Below, in pieces: positions 1 through 9,250 of a stretch of DNA of 64,000 nt; within the stretch, counting starts at the first letter, position 1; the number at the start of each line of letters is the position of its first letter. Origin of the DNA: Deltaproteobacteria bacterium. GTDB lineage: Bacteria > Myxococcota_A > Polyangia > Polyangiales > Houyiibacteriaceae. The position numbers and the translations under genes are program-made. The notes under the pieces are model-generated. The model was given only the letters and a program-made list of their open reading frames with translations, was not told the origin of the DNA and did no database searches. Location of the stretch: contig SHLP01000007.1 in the NCBI GenBank assembly GCA_004283055.1, positions 1-64,000 on the forward strand, written 5' to 3'.

Positions 1-74
1 CGCCGCCCCCACGCGAGCGCCTAAGCCGAGCCGTTCGACGCAGCCCCGTGACGCGTTTTTTCCGCGCCCCGTTG

Positions 75-593
75 TTAGCGCAGCATGAAGTAGATCACGA
101 CGCCGGTGACGGAGACGTAGAGCCAGATTGGGAGGGTCCATTTCGCGAGCCGCTTGTGTGCTTCGAAGCGCTCTTTCGCCGCGAGGAAGAACGTCGTCAG
201 GATCATCGGGAGCATGACGATCGACAGCAGGACGTGGCTGATCAGGACGGCGAAGTAAACGAATCGTATCGCGCCCTGGCCCTGGTAGCTCGTATCGCCG
301 TGTGCGTAATGGTAGAGGACATAGCCCACGAGAAAGACGGCGGAGGCGGCGAATGCGGAAACCATCAGTCGCTTGTGGATTTCGCGCCGGCCGTTTCGAA
401 TCGCGATCAGCCCGGCAACGAGCAGCGCAGCGGAGGTCGCGTTGAGCCCAGCGTTGACTCCGGGCATGAAGCTCAGGTCTGCGTCGACGCCACCGCCTTC
501 TCTGACGAGCAACAGCCAACCGAGAAATCCGACCGCTGCGCTAGAGACCAGTGCGTTGAAGATCCAGAAGCTGCGATCGCTTTGGCGGGTCAT
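75..593 (-). CDS. DUF420 family integral membrane protein
   Basis: A 172-residue protein with about five hydrophobic segments (roughly residues 9-29, 49-66, 76-95, 107-137 and 152-170). Histidines lie at 73, 95, 98, 120 and 146, the spaced-His pattern of the DUF420 family. Family members are small membrane proteins often found near haem-copper oxidase genes; CtaM of Staphylococcus is a DUF420 protein needed for terminal oxidase maturation. No oxidase gene is visible here, so a role in respiratory oxidase maturation is inference. The ATG start lies 15 bp downstream of the stop of the PLP enzyme gene, so this is probably the last gene of the minus-strand operon that begins with the biotin carboxylase. 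Confidence 0.85.
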   Translation of the reverse strand: MTRQSDRSFWIFNALVSSAAVGFLGWLLLVREGGGVDADLSFMPGVNAGLNATSAALLVAGLIAIRNGRREIHKRLMVSAFAASAVFLVGYVLYHYAHGDTSYQGQGAIRFVYFAVLISHVLLSIVMLPMILTTFFLAAKERFEAHKRLAKWTLPIWLYVSVTGVVIYFMLR

Positions 594-608
594 CGTGCGA
601 GCGTAGGC

Positions 609-1796
609 TCAACGACGCAGCTCGGCCAGCGACTGGTCTACTGCGTCGAGGACGCGGGGTACTTCGTCACTAGCATTCGGCCAGTGTGGGGCGAGGCGCA
701 GCAGGCCGTCCGGTGTGTTGACGATGACACCGCGATCTCGGAGCGCAGCGGCGAGCTTAGACAGACGGACATCGGCGGGCACCGTCAATCCGAGGATGGT
801 GGAGCGAAGCGCGGGCGCCGCGGCCCGATGACTCCGAAATCCCCTCGCCGCGAGACCGGCTTCGAGCGCTTCGAGGTAAGCATCGACGTGCTGATGGATG
901 GCGGGAACGCCCAGCTCGCCGATCAGCTCGAGCGACGCGCCGAGCGCCGCAAGCCCGATGACGTTGCTGGTGCCCGTTTCGAGCGCCGGTGCGCCTCGCT
1001 TCAGCGGGTTGTCGTAGCGCAGTTGCGGCTCATCGCCGACCAGGAAGGCGACAGGATCCTCATGACCGAGCCAGCCCGCGAGCCGCGGCTTCATCGCTGC
1101 GGCGCAGCGCTCGGCCACATACAAAAAGCCTGTTCCCTCGGCTCCCATCAGGTGCTTGTGGCTGCCAGAGCTCAGGTAGTCGATTCCCCAGGACACATCG
1201 ACCGGCGTGGCGCCGAGCGCCTGAATCGCGTCGACGAAGAGCTCCGCGCCGTATCTATGGCAGAGGGCCGCCATCTCGGCGAGCGGCATGCGCAGTCCGG
1301 TCTTGTACTGGACCGCGCTCACCGCGACGAGGCGGACTCCCCGCTCTAGCTCCCGTTCGAGTGCGACGAGACCTTCATCGACGGAACGATGAAAGCCATC
1401 CAGCGACAACCAGCGAAGCTCGAGAGCAAACTCTTCGGCGGCCTGTTGCCAGGGCGTGACGTTGGCAGGGAACTCGCCGTCGAAGAGGACGACGCGATCA
1501 CCTTTGCGCCACGGCAGCCCGAACGCGATGTCGATGACGCCCTGAGTGGTGTTTGCCACGATTGTGATCTCACCCGGACTTGCCGAGACGAGCGAGGCGA
1601 GATCGCGCCGAACTTGCGCGAGCCTTGGCGCCCAGCGCACGAAGCCTGCCATCCCACCGCAGGCGTAGTCCTCGGTCACGTCTCGGATGCGCTCGCAAAC
1701 TGGAGCCGAAAGAGGCGAAATCGCCGCGTGGGCGAGGTATGCGACCCCTTCGAGCTTGGGAAACAATGCCCGATCGCCGAGCTGGGGCTTCACCAT
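609..1796 (-). CDS. Aminotransferase class V / cysteine desulfurase-like PLP enzyme
   Basis: A 395-residue fold-type I PLP enzyme. The likely Schiff-base lysine is Lys214 in SSGSHKHLMGAEG, and the Asp that contacts the pyridine nitrogen is Asp189 in FVDAIQALG. ANTTQGV (81-87) matches the phosphate-binding loop of class V enzymes. The class includes cysteine desulfurases, selenocysteine lyases, isopenicillin-N epimerase-like proteins and kynureninase. I see no mobile Cys loop typical of IscS/SufS, so desulfurase activity is doubtful and the substrate is unknown. It starts 30 bp after the esterase gene and runs on to the DUF420 gene, in one transcriptional direction. Confidence 0.85.
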   Translation of the reverse strand: MVKPQLGDRALFPKLEGVAYLAHAAISPLSAPVCERIRDVTEDYACGGMAGFVRWAPRLAQVRRDLASLVSASPGEITIVANTTQGVIDIAFGLPWRKGDRVVLFDGEFPANVTPWQQAAEEFALELRWLSLDGFHRSVDEGLVALERELERGVRLVAVSAVQYKTGLRMPLAEMAALCHRYGAELFVDAIQALGATPVDVSWGIDYLSSGSHKHLMGAEGTGFLYVAERCAAAMKPRLAGWLGHEDPVAFLVGDEPQLRYDNPLKRGAPALETGTSNVIGLAALGASLELIGELGVPAIHQHVDAYLEALEAGLAARGFRSHRAAAPALRSTILGLTVPADVRLSKLAAALRDRGVIVNTPDGLLRLAPHWPNASDEVPRVLDAVDQSLAELRR

Positions 1797-1826
1797 GCCC
1801 GTACCTTAGCACCATGCGGTTTTCCG

Positions 1827-2795
1827 CTAGAGCGTGCTTTGGAAGAAACGCCAAGCCGCGATGGACGCATCGATGTCGCGGCTGGTTCTGCCGATCAAGC
1901 TCTCGGGCAGGTACTGCCAGCCAGACGGCCAGGTGTGACCTGCGCCCTGGACTTCAAAGAGCTCGACCTTCACGGGTTCTCGACAGCCCGTTGCTTTGGT
2001 ACGTCTAATTCGGGTGCCATCTTGCGGAACGAAATCGGGGATCAATGAAACCTCTTCGCTCGCGCAGGCAGCCTGACGCTTCCAAAACGCAAAGGTCCGT
2101 TGCGTCGAAAGAACCTTGCCGAGCTTCTGCCCGTCGAACTCGACGACTCCGCCGTCCGGGGGCACGATCGGGTCCTCGGTGCCGTTGATCATCAGAACCG
2201 AGAGCGGCTCTTTGCCACAGCGACTGCGCCTGCGCGCCACCCTGTAGGGCATCGCGCCGATCACGGCGGTGAACGCACGGATCTCGTTCGTCCGCTCGCA
2301 TGCGAACCGATGGGCCATCATCGCACCGTCCGAGACGCCGACGAGGAAGACGGCCTCGGGGTCAACGCTTCGTTTCTCGACCAGCTCGTCGATCAAAGCC
2401 GCCAGGAAGCCCACGTCGTTCACGCGCTCTCGCTGGGCTACGAAGGCCTGCACGTTGCGGCCGTCGTTCCAATGTCCGCCGACCCCTTGGGGATAGACGA
2501 CGAGAAATCCGTCTTCGACGGCAAGCTCGTTCAGCTTTCCAAAGCTCAGTGTCACCGTGTCGTCGTCGTCTCCAAGCCCTCCGTGCAAAACGATCACCAA
2601 TGGCCGGAGCCCCGACGACGACTTCTCTGTCGAGTCGAAGACCCCGACGTCGCGAACCATGCCCTCGTACTTGAACACGAAGCTCTTCAGCTCGGCCGCG
2701 CCCTCCGCACCCTTCCCCGGCGTCCCCGACGGACACCCCAGCAAGATCAAGAGCGGCAGCAGACACGATCCGCGCGTGAGAGCTTTCGAGACCAC
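1827..2795 (-). CDS. LpqC/PHB-depolymerase-like esterase, predicted lipoprotein
   Basis: A secreted alpha/beta hydrolase of about 322 residues. The catalytic set is visible: nucleophile Ser in VGVSDGAM, acid Asp in NGTEDPIVP and His in GAGHTWPSG, the pattern of the LpqC / polyhydroxybutyrate depolymerase / feruloyl esterase family. The N-terminus is a lipoprotein signal: a hydrophobic stretch, then LLGC, with Cys as the likely lipidated residue. I chose the GTG at 2795: it sits one base after the stop of the biotin carrier gene, has a GAGG about 7 bases upstream, and leaves a clean signal peptide. A longer start inside the carrier gene would put a charged tail in front. The substrate could be a short-chain ester or polyester; the sequence does not decide this. 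Confidence 0.85.
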   Translation of the reverse strand: MVSKALTRGSCLLPLLILLGCPSGTPGKGAEGAAELKSFVFKYEGMVRDVGVFDSTEKSSSGLRPLVIVLHGGLGDDDDTVTLSFGKLNELAVEDGFLVVYPQGVGGHWNDGRNVQAFVAQRERVNDVGFLAALIDELVEKRSVDPEAVFLVGVSDGAMMAHRFACERTNEIRAFTAVIGAMPYRVARRRSRCGKEPLSVLMINGTEDPIVPPDGGVVEFDGQKLGKVLSTQRTFAFWKRQAACASEEVSLIPDFVPQDGTRIRRTKATGCREPVKVELFEVQGAGHTWPSGWQYLPESLIGRTSRDIDASIAAWRFFQSTL

Positions 2796-2796
2796 G

Positions 2797-3390
2797 TCAG
2801 CCCTCAGCCAAAGCTCGCAGTGCCAGGATGACATCGCCTCGTACGACGTCATCGCCCTCGTTCGGAACGACTCTCTCTACCTTCGCCGCATCTGGTAGGG
2901 CGTCACCCTGATACACGAGGCGGTTGAACGTCTTCATCACCTCTAGGAGCCCCAGCGTTTGGCCCCGTTTCACGATGTCACCTGCTGATACGAACGGCGG
3001 CTCGGACGGAGATGGTCGACTGTAGAAGCGGCCGCTCATAGGCGCCGTGAATGCAAGAGCGCCCTCCGAATCGGCCGTCCGGGACGAGGAAGCCGCGTCG
3101 CTCCGCATTGCCATCGCGGTCGTCGATATGGAAAGCAAGACGTCGCCATACTGAACGGGAACGCGCGCTCGGCCACCGCCGATCCGCTGGCTCACTCGCC
3201 CCTCGAGATTCTGTGGAATGAAGAGACTGCGCCGCACACCGAGCACTTCGATCATCCCAATCGATTGTCCCGAGGCGATTAGCTCGCCCTCGGCGACCCT
3301 GGGCAAGAACACCCCCACGCTGGGCGCCAGAAGCTCCGTCCCCTCCCCGCCGATCGTGCGAGCACGCAGAACGTAGTCGCCCTCGCTCAT
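2797..3390 (-). CDS. Biotin carboxyl carrier protein of an acyl-CoA carboxylase
   Basis: A 197-residue protein. Its C-terminal half (about 113-193) is a biotinyl domain with the biotinylation motif EVMKT; the modified residue would be Lys153. The N-terminal half (about 20-90) has the same alternating beta pattern but reads EVLGV where EVMK is expected, so it looks like a second, degenerate biotinyl/lipoyl-like domain without a target lysine. The ATG overlaps the carboxyltransferase stop (ATGA), which suggests translational coupling. With the two genes upstream it would form a three-subunit biotin-dependent carboxylase: the biotin is carboxylated by AccC and the CO2 is moved to an acyl-CoA by the carboxyltransferase. 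Confidence 0.9.
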   Translation of the reverse strand: MSEGDYVLRARTIGGEGTELLAPSVGVFLPRVAEGELIASGQSIGMIEVLGVRRSLFIPQNLEGRVSQRIGGGRARVPVQYGDVLLSISTTAMAMRSDAASSSRTADSEGALAFTAPMSGRFYSRPSPSEPPFVSAGDIVKRGQTLGLLEVMKTFNRLVYQGDALPDAAKVERVVPNEGDDVVRGDVILALRALAEG

Positions 3391-5117
3391 GCGCGTCCTC
3401 CGTTCATCAAGACGTCGAGGTCATGTAGGCTCCAAATTCGCGCGTTCTTGACGCGGCGATACCCGACACTCTGATAGCTCATCTCCACCAAGGCTTTCAG
3501 CCAGTCGCGGAGCTCGTCGAGATGCACGATCTCGTCGGTATCCATTTGCTTGGCGGCTACATACGGATCCATGTCTTGTTCGATTCGCGCCTCGACCTCC
3601 GCCATGCGTGCTTCAATCTTGGCGCGCTCCTCTGGGTCGGTCGCTAGTATCTCGAACTCGTCGTCGAGCTTGCTGTTGTACGAGGCGATGGCGAGCGTGC
3701 GACCCTCCATGACGCTCAGCCGCGAAATGGGAGTCGAAAGCTGGACGACCGGGTCGTACGGAAGCCCCGCCATCGCGTAGTAGCCAGCGCCGGATGCTTT
3801 CCGCAGCAGAACCGTGAACATCGGCGTCTCGTTGGTGCTGTTGGTGTAAATGAGGTTGGAGCCGTAGGCGAGGAGCCCGTGCCGCTCAGCCTCGGCGCCG
3901 ATGTCGAAGCCGCTGATGTCTTGAAGCCAGATCAGCGGAATGCCGTCGCTGTCGCACGCCCTGCTAAACGCGCTGATTTTGGCGATGCCTTGCCTGTAGA
4001 GAATGCCTGCGGGGCGCTGCTCGTCGCGGGCCTCCGGGTCGTCGATCAGTCCTTGCCGGTTGAGTACGAAGCCCGCGTACAGGCCCCCGACGCGAGCGAC
4101 GCCGCAGATCATCTCTCGGCCTACCGACGGCAACACCTCCCAAAAGAGGCTTTGATCGCAAAGCCGCGCCAGGATTTCGGTCGCGTCGTAGGCCTGACGG
4201 TGATCGATGGGGAGTAAGCCAAAAAGCTCCGAAGGTGAGTGAACGGGCTCCATCGAATCGACGCCACCTCGATAGAATGCTGCGCCAGAGCTCGGAAGCC
4301 GCGCGACTTCGCGACGTAGGCAGTCGATCAGCGTGACGTCGTCGGGAACCCTTTCATCGGCACAGCCGGACTGATGCACGTGCACCTCGGGACCGCCGAT
4401 GTCGAGTGATGTGATGTGTTGGCTCTTCGCACCTTTGATCAGCGCGGCGCCGGCGATGACCATGTACGCTTGCTCCGTCATGTACACGCGATCGCTGATG
4501 ATGGGCATGTAGCCCCCGCCGGCGATGCAGTCTCCGAACACGCCTGCGATCTGTGGGACGCCTTCTGCCGAAAGAAGACTGTTCATTTTGAAAATGTGTC
4601 CGGCGCCCGTTGCGCCAGCGAAGCTCCGACGCTGCTCTGGCAGGTACAGGCCGCTGCAATCGACCAGGTAGAGCGCCGGCAAGCGAAGCCGGCGGGCCAT
4701 CTCTTGAGCCCGCTGGATCTTCTCCGGTGTCTTCGGCCACCATGCGCCCGAGGCGACGGTGTTGTCGTTGGCGATCACGACACACCAGCGGCCTTCGACC
4801 AGAATGAATGCCGTGATGACGCCGGCCGCCGGGGACCGGAGTCCGTCGAAGTCGACGCCGTAATTGACGAACGTACCAACCTCGAACATCGACGAGCCGG
4901 GGTCCCTCAGGCGTTCGAGCCTCTCGCGGGTAGTGAGCTTGTCTTTTTCGTGCACGCGAGCGACGTACTTTTCCCCCCAACCCGCTTTGACCTCAGCGCG
5001 ACGCTCATCGAGGCGCGTCTGGAGCGGCGCATGAGCGGCCCGTTCACGCTCGTAGCTCGCCTGATCCACGATCTCCTCGCGGGGTTTGCCAATTGGGACT
5101 ACCGGAATGCGTGCCAT
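3387..5117 (-). CDS. Acyl-CoA carboxylase carboxyltransferase (beta) subunit
   Basis: A 576-residue carboxyltransferase with paired crotonase-like halves, the size of propionyl- or methylcrotonyl-CoA carboxylase beta subunits. Typical segments are [14 protein letters not shown] in the N-terminal half and [13 protein letters not shown] plus [13 protein letters not shown] in the C-terminal half. The start is the ATG at 5117: it overlaps the biotin carboxylase stop (TGATG) and has GGGAGAG just upstream, whereas the upstream in-frame codon at 5129 is only a TTG. The acyl-CoA substrate (acetyl, propionyl, methylcrotonyl or another) cannot be read from the sequence. It transfers carboxyl from carboxybiotin on the neighbouring carrier protein. 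Confidence 0.92.
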   Translation of the reverse strand: MARIPVVPIGKPREEIVDQASYERERAAHAPLQTRLDERRAEVKAGWGEKYVARVHEKDKLTTRERLERLRDPGSSMFEVGTFVNYGVDFDGLRSPAAGVITAFILVEGRWCVVIANDNTVASGAWWPKTPEKIQRAQEMARRLRLPALYLVDCSGLYLPEQRRSFAGATGAGHIFKMNSLLSAEGVPQIAGVFGDCIAGGGYMPIISDRVYMTEQAYMVIAGAALIKGAKSQHITSLDIGGPEVHVHQSGCADERVPDDVTLIDCLRREVARLPSSGAAFYRGGVDSMEPVHSPSELFGLLPIDHRQAYDATEILARLCDQSLFWEVLPSVGREMICGVARVGGLYAGFVLNRQGLIDDPEARDEQRPAGILYRQGIAKISAFSRACDSDGIPLIWLQDISGFDIGAEAERHGLLAYGSNLIYTNSTNETPMFTVLLRKASGAGYYAMAGLPYDPVVQLSTPISRLSVMEGRTLAIASYNSKLDDEFEILATDPEERAKIEARMAEVEARIEQDMDPYVAAKQMDTDEIVHLDELRDWLKALVEMSYQSVGYRRVKNARIWSLHDLDVLMNGGRA

Positions 5118-6466
5118 CAGCTCTCCCAACCCGGTACGGCCCGAGTGTCGTACCGATTCGCCCGGAACTCCTCCGACCTCAGAACCGCGAGGTGCATCGG
5201 GATCGTGGTCGAGATGCCGTCGCAGCGAAGGCTCTTCAGTGCACCGGCGAGGCGATCACAGGCCGCGTCGCGGTTTTCACCCCATGCGATGACCTTGCAA
5301 ATCAAACTGTCGTAGTGGGGTGGAACTTCGTAGCCAGACTCCACGTGGGTATCGACTCGAACGTGCTCATCCTCCGCTAGTCCAAGCTCCCAGCGCGCGA
5401 TGACGCCAGGGCTCGGGGCAAATCCGCTGGACGGGTCCTCGGCGTTGATTCGGCACTCGATAGCGTGACCGCGGAGGCCGATCTCATCCTGCGAGAACCA
5501 AAGCCGCTCGCCGCCCGCAATCCGAATCTGCGCCTCGACGAGATCGATGCCCGTTCGCATCTCGGAAACGGGATGCTCGACTTGAAGGCGCGCGTTCATT
5601 TCCATGAACCGAAGCTCACCGTGCTCGTCGAGAAGGAACTCCATCGTGCCTGCGCCGACGTATCCAATCGCAGAAGTCGCTCGGACGGCAGCTGCAAGCG
5701 TTTGCTCGCGCTCCGCCTCGCTCAGGACGGTGGCCGGCGATTCCTCGATGAGCTTTTGGTGCTTGCGTTGCACGGAGCAGTCTCGTTCTCCGAGATGCAC
5801 GACCTCTCCGTACTGGTCGGCCAGCAGCTGAATCTCGATGTGGCGCCCGCCTTCGATCAGCTTCTCGAGATACAGCCGACCGTCGGCGAAACAAGCAAGC
5901 GACTCGGACTGCGCCGACTCGTAGGCGGCTCTCATTTCGCTCGCCTCACGGACGATTCGCATGCCTCGACCGCCGCCGCCGCTCTCGGCCTTCAGCAAGA
6001 CCGGGAAACCAATCGCGTTGGCGACGTCGCGCGCATGCTCGGCGCCGTGCAACACGCCGTCGCTGCCAGGGATGAGTTTCAAGCCCGCGGCCGCCATGGA
6101 AGCTTTGGCGGGCGTTTTGCGACCGAGCTTTTGCATCACCGCCGCTGGCGGGCCGATGAAGGTGACGCCATGCGCTTCGCACAGGGACGCAAACAGTGGA
6201 TCCTCGGCGAGAAACCCCCAGCCTGGGTGAAGCGCACTACACCGGGTTTGCACTGCAGCCTGGATGATGCGCTCCCGGGCGAGGTAGCTCTCGCTCGACC
6301 TCGCGGCTCCGAGAACGATCGACTCACGACCGCGCAGGTAGGGTGCGTCGCGGTCGGCCTCCGAGACGCCAAACACGGGCGTGACCCCGAGCTGGTCGCA
6401 GGTCCCCGCGATGCGCGCGGCAACCTCGCCTCGGTTCGCGATGAAAAGACGCCTAAATCGCTTCAC
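5117..6466 (-). CDS. accC: Biotin carboxylase (AccC-type)
   Basis: A 449-residue ATP-grasp biotin carboxylase, the family's usual length. It opens with [18 protein letters not shown], shows [10 protein letters not shown] (about 80-89), the ATP-lid glycine loop SGGGGRGM (about 162-169) and the active-site segment [16 protein letters not shown]. It carboxylates biotin on the carrier protein with ATP and bicarbonate. I place the start at the GTG at 6466, which has AAGG about 9 bases upstream and gives the canonical N-terminus; a GTG at 6484 in frame has no evident ribosome binding site. It is the first gene of the minus-strand operon and is divergent from the amidotransferase gene, with about 80 bp between. 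Confidence 0.93.
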   Translation of the reverse strand: MKRFRRLFIANRGEVAARIAGTCDQLGVTPVFGVSEADRDAPYLRGRESIVLGAARSSESYLARERIIQAAVQTRCSALHPGWGFLAEDPLFASLCEAHGVTFIGPPAAVMQKLGRKTPAKASMAAAGLKLIPGSDGVLHGAEHARDVANAIGFPVLLKAESGGGGRGMRIVREASEMRAAYESAQSESLACFADGRLYLEKLIEGGRHIEIQLLADQYGEVVHLGERDCSVQRKHQKLIEESPATVLSEAEREQTLAAAVRATSAIGYVGAGTMEFLLDEHGELRFMEMNARLQVEHPVSEMRTGIDLVEAQIRIAGGERLWFSQDEIGLRGHAIECRINAEDPSSGFAPSPGVIARWELGLAEDEHVRVDTHVESGYEVPPHYDSLICKVIAWGENRDAACDRLAGALKSLRCDGISTTIPMHLAVLRSEEFRANRYDTRAVPGWES

Positions 6467-6548
6467 GGGCGCGCACCTTAACACTCGGCCCGCGTTCTGA
6501 ACAGCAGAGGGAGCATCGCGGCGCGGTTCGTGTCAAAATGAGGAGGCC

Positions 6549-7400
6549 ATGTGTCGCTTATTTGGGTTTCGCAGCGTGATTCAGAGCCAAGTCCATCGCT
6601 CGTTGATGGATGCTGACAACGCGCTCGGCGCCCAGAGCAACGACCATCGCGACGGTTGGGGCGTGGCATTCTACGTCGACGGCGCCCCTCATATCACGCG
6701 CAGTCCGGCGACGGCCCTCGACGATGCCCTCTTTCATCGCGTGAGCGGCATCGTCGCCTCCGAAACCGTGCTGGCGCACGTCCGGCGTGCGACCAATGGC
6801 GAGCTCTCCGTGCTGAACTGCCACCCGTTCCAATACGGCAAGTGGATCCTCGCACACAACGGCGATATTCAGGACTTTGCCAAGCACCGCGCCGAGCTAT
6901 TCGGGCGCATAGCGCCCCGGCTCCGGCGATACGTCCTCGGTGACACCGACAGTGAGATCTTGTTCTTCTTGTTCCTGACACATCTGTCGCAGCACGGCCC
7001 GTTGGAGGGTCGTATCGGGGTCGAGGAAACATCGATGGCTCTGCAATCGACGCTCGAGCACGTGCGCGCGATTTGCGACGTTGATCCAAAGAAGGAGCCT
7101 TCTCTGCTCACCGTCATCGTGACCGACGGGACGACCATGGTGGCGGCCGAAGGTGGCAAGGAGCTCTACTGGTCGACCTACAAAACACGCTGCGCCGATC
7201 GCGACACTTGTCCCAGCCTTTCGTTGGAATGCGAGGCGCCTTCTGAGAGCGGGTACGTGAACCATCTCATCTTTTCGAGCGAAACGATCATGGGTGAAAA
7301 CATTTGGCTGCCCTTGGAGCCCGGCGAGCTCATTGGCGTCGACTGGCGCATGAAGCTGCTCCGAACCAACGGGCAGCGTCGCCTTGCGGTCGTGAACTGA
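6549..7400 (+). CDS. Class II glutamine amidotransferase, YafJ/EgtC-like
   Basis: A 283-residue protein starting MCRLFGFRS. In Ntn-type class II amidotransferases Cys2 becomes the N-terminal nucleophile after Met removal. Other hallmarks are DGWGVAFYVDG, LAHVRRATNG and FQYGKWILAHNGDI, which form the glutamine site and oxyanion hole. The protein has only the glutaminase domain, like YafJ and EgtC, and no synthase domain. EgtC removes glutamate from an ergothioneine intermediate, but no other egt gene is present here, so the generic name is safer. The gene is divergent from the carboxylase operon and is followed after 44 bp by dusB. Confidence 0.87.
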   Translation: MCRLFGFRSVIQSQVHRSLMDADNALGAQSNDHRDGWGVAFYVDGAPHITRSPATALDDALFHRVSGIVASETVLAHVRRATNGELSVLNCHPFQYGKWILAHNGDIQDFAKHRAELFGRIAPRLRRYVLGDTDSEILFFLFLTHLSQHGPLEGRIGVEETSMALQSTLEHVRAICDVDPKKEPSLLTVIVTDGTTMVAAEGGKELYWSTYKTRCADRDTCPSLSLECEAPSESGYVNHLIFSSETIMGENIWLPLEPGELIGVDWRMKLLRTNGQRRLAVVN

Positions 7401-7444
7401 CAGCCGGACGGAGGCCCCCCTCCCTCTGAAGGATCGATGCTGCA

Positions 7445-8623
7445 ATGGAGCAGGTGTACAAGAGCGAGTTGAATCGCAATGTCCCGTTGGCGAGCCCCAA
7501 CGAGTTTGCGGCAATCGAGATTGGTCCGCTCTCGGTGTGGCCTCCGGTCGTACTGGCGCCGATGGCCGGAGTGACGAACTGGCCGTTTCGCAGCATATGC
7601 CGCCAGTTTGGCGCGGGTTTGTACGTCAGCGAGATGGTGACCGCGCGCCCCCTGGTCGAAGGCCGAAAGAAGACGCTCATGCTTGCCGAGTTCGGCGAAG
7701 ACGAGGCTCCGAGAAGCCTTCAACTCTACGGCGTCGACCCGCACTACGTCGGGGAAGCGGTGAAGTGGCTCGTCGGTGAGGGCCGTGTGGATCACATCGA
7801 TATGAACTTCGGGTGCCCGGTCCCCAAGGTCACGCGCAAGGGAGGCGGCTCGGCCATTCCCGCCAAGCCCCAGCTGCTCGCCAAAATCGTCCGGGCCGCG
7901 GTGAACAACGCCGGTGAGACTCCCATCACGATCAAGTTTCGCATGGGTATCGACGAGACCCTGCTCACATACGAAGACGCGGGTCGCATCGCGGAGCAAG
8001 AAGGTTGCGCAGCCGTCGCCCTGCACGCACGAACGGCCGCGCAGCTTTACGACGGCGAGGCGCAGTGGGACGCCATCGCAGCGTTGAAGAAGCACGTTCA
8101 GTCGATCCCCGTACTCGGCAACGGGGACATTTGGGAAGCCCACGACGCGCTCCGCATGATGCGCAGCACCGGCTGCGACGGCGTCGTCATCGGACGAGGC
8201 TGTCTTGGCCGGCCTTGGCTATTTCGAGACCTGGCGGACGTGTTCGAAGGTCGCGAACCCCAGAACCCACCGACCTTCGGAGAAGTTGCCGAGATCGCAA
8301 TCGAGCATGCTGCGCTCTTGAGCGAATGGGCGGGCGAAGCTCCGTCGATGCGGATGTTCCGGCGGCACAGCAGCTGGTACACGAAAGGGTTTAGGGGCAG
8401 CGCCAAGCTCCGGGCGCGGCTGATGCGCGTCACCGAGCTGCGCGAGCTCGCAGAGGTCCTCCGGGCCGCCGACCGCTCTGAGCCTTTTCCCCCGGACGCC
8501 ATGCGAGTGCCGCGTGGGAAAACCGCCGGCCGCCAGAAAGTCTCGCTCCCCGAAGGGTTCCTTCAGAACCGGCTGACCGACGACACCTCCCCCGTCTACG
8601 TCGACCCCGGCAGCGGCGGCTGA
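7445..8623 (+). CDS. dusB: tRNA-dihydrouridine synthase, DusB type
   Basis: A 392-residue flavoenzyme that reduces uridine to dihydrouridine in tRNA. It has the FMN-barrel opening LAPMAGVTNWPFR (about 37-49), the catalytic Cys124 in DMNFGCPVPKV, followed by RKGGGSA, and the phosphate-binding end GCDGVVIGRGCLGRPWLF. The C-terminal helical domain (about 290-345) is followed by a tail of some 45 residues that is low in recognisable motifs. AAGG lies about 12 bases before the ATG; another ATG at 7437 is out of frame. The closest match in style is DusB, but assignment within the Dus family by eye is not absolute. Confidence 0.9.
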   Translation: MEQVYKSELNRNVPLASPNEFAAIEIGPLSVWPPVVLAPMAGVTNWPFRSICRQFGAGLYVSEMVTARPLVEGRKKTLMLAEFGEDEAPRSLQLYGVDPHYVGEAVKWLVGEGRVDHIDMNFGCPVPKVTRKGGGSAIPAKPQLLAKIVRAAVNNAGETPITIKFRMGIDETLLTYEDAGRIAEQEGCAAVALHARTAAQLYDGEAQWDAIAALKKHVQSIPVLGNGDIWEAHDALRMMRSTGCDGVVIGRGCLGRPWLFRDLADVFEGREPQNPPTFGEVAEIAIEHAALLSEWAGEAPSMRMFRRHSSWYTKGFRGSAKLRARLMRVTELRELAEVLRAADRSEPFPPDAMRVPRGKTAGRQKVSLPEGFLQNRLTDDTSPVYVDPGSGG

Positions 8624-8747
8624 GCTCGATGCCGGAGGGCTGGGCTGCGATCGATGGCCTAGAAATGGCGTGATTTCGGTTCGTTGAAGGGGTAATGAGT
8701 GTCGCCGCCGCAAGACGACCCTAGGTTTGCGGCGCGAAGGAGTACGG

Positions 8748-9197
8748 ATGTCTGAGCATAGAGCCACCGTTCATTGGGATCGCCAAGGGACCGAGTTCAC
8801 CCACAAGGAATACACGCGCGACCACGTGTGGAAGTTTGACGGCGGAAGCGACATCGGAGCCTCGGCGGCGCCTCAGTATCTGGGAAACCCAGAGCTGGTC
8901 GACCCCGAGCGAGCCTTCGTCGCCGCGCTTTCGAGCTGCCACATGCTGACGTTTCTGGCGATTGCGGCCCGCGACGGCTTCGTCGTCGACGAGTACCGGG
9001 ACGAGGCCGTCGGCATCATGGAACGAAACGAAGAGAAACGGATCGCGATCACCCGTGTCGTTCTTCATCCCAACATCGTCTGGGGAAGCGAGCCGCCGAA
9101 CCAAGATCAGCTCGACGCACTTCACGCAAAAGCACACAAGCACTGCTTCATCGCCAACTCGGTGACCACCGAGGTGGAAGTCGCGCCGCCCGCCTGA
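8748..9197 (+). CDS. OsmC family protein
   Basis: A 149-residue OsmC-fold protein. The two cysteines expected in the peroxidase-active OsmC/Ohr families are present: Cys64 in ALSSCHMLTFL and Cys133 in KHCFIANS. The family reduces organic hydroperoxides or fatty-acid peroxides through these thiols, in the cytoplasm. The start at 8748 is supported by AAGGAG six bases upstream; a TTG further upstream in frame is not. It stands alone, 124 bp after dusB, and ends in a hairpin shared with the convergent Kazal gene region. Confidence 0.88.
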   Translation: MSEHRATVHWDRQGTEFTHKEYTRDHVWKFDGGSDIGASAAPQYLGNPELVDPERAFVAALSSCHMLTFLAIAARDGFVVDEYRDEAVGIMERNEEKRIAITRVVLHPNIVWGSEPPNQDQLDALHAKAHKHCFIANSVTTEVEVAPPA

Positions 9198-9220
9198 CGG
9201 TGATGGTGGGGCCGTCAGGC
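9192..9220. terminator. 9-bp perfect hairpin at the end of the OsmC gene
   Basis: GCCTGACGG (9192-9200) and CCGTCAGGC (9212-9220) form a perfect stem with an 11-base loop. It overlaps the OsmC stop codon and lies between two convergent genes. There is no T-run after it on either strand, so it is not a classical intrinsic terminator; it could stop transcription weakly or protect mRNA ends. Confidence 0.5.
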
Positions 9221-9250
9221 AGGCGGTTCGAAGTACGATAGGTTAAGCCT

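Noticed and set aside
1-74. Possible partial gene or terminator at the left edge
   Set aside because: No motif-bearing frame and no stem with a T-run for the DUF420 gene could be found.
48-1349. 433-codon plus-strand frame at the left edge
   Set aside because: Antisense to the DUF420 and PLP genes; low in hydrophobic core pattern and without any motif.
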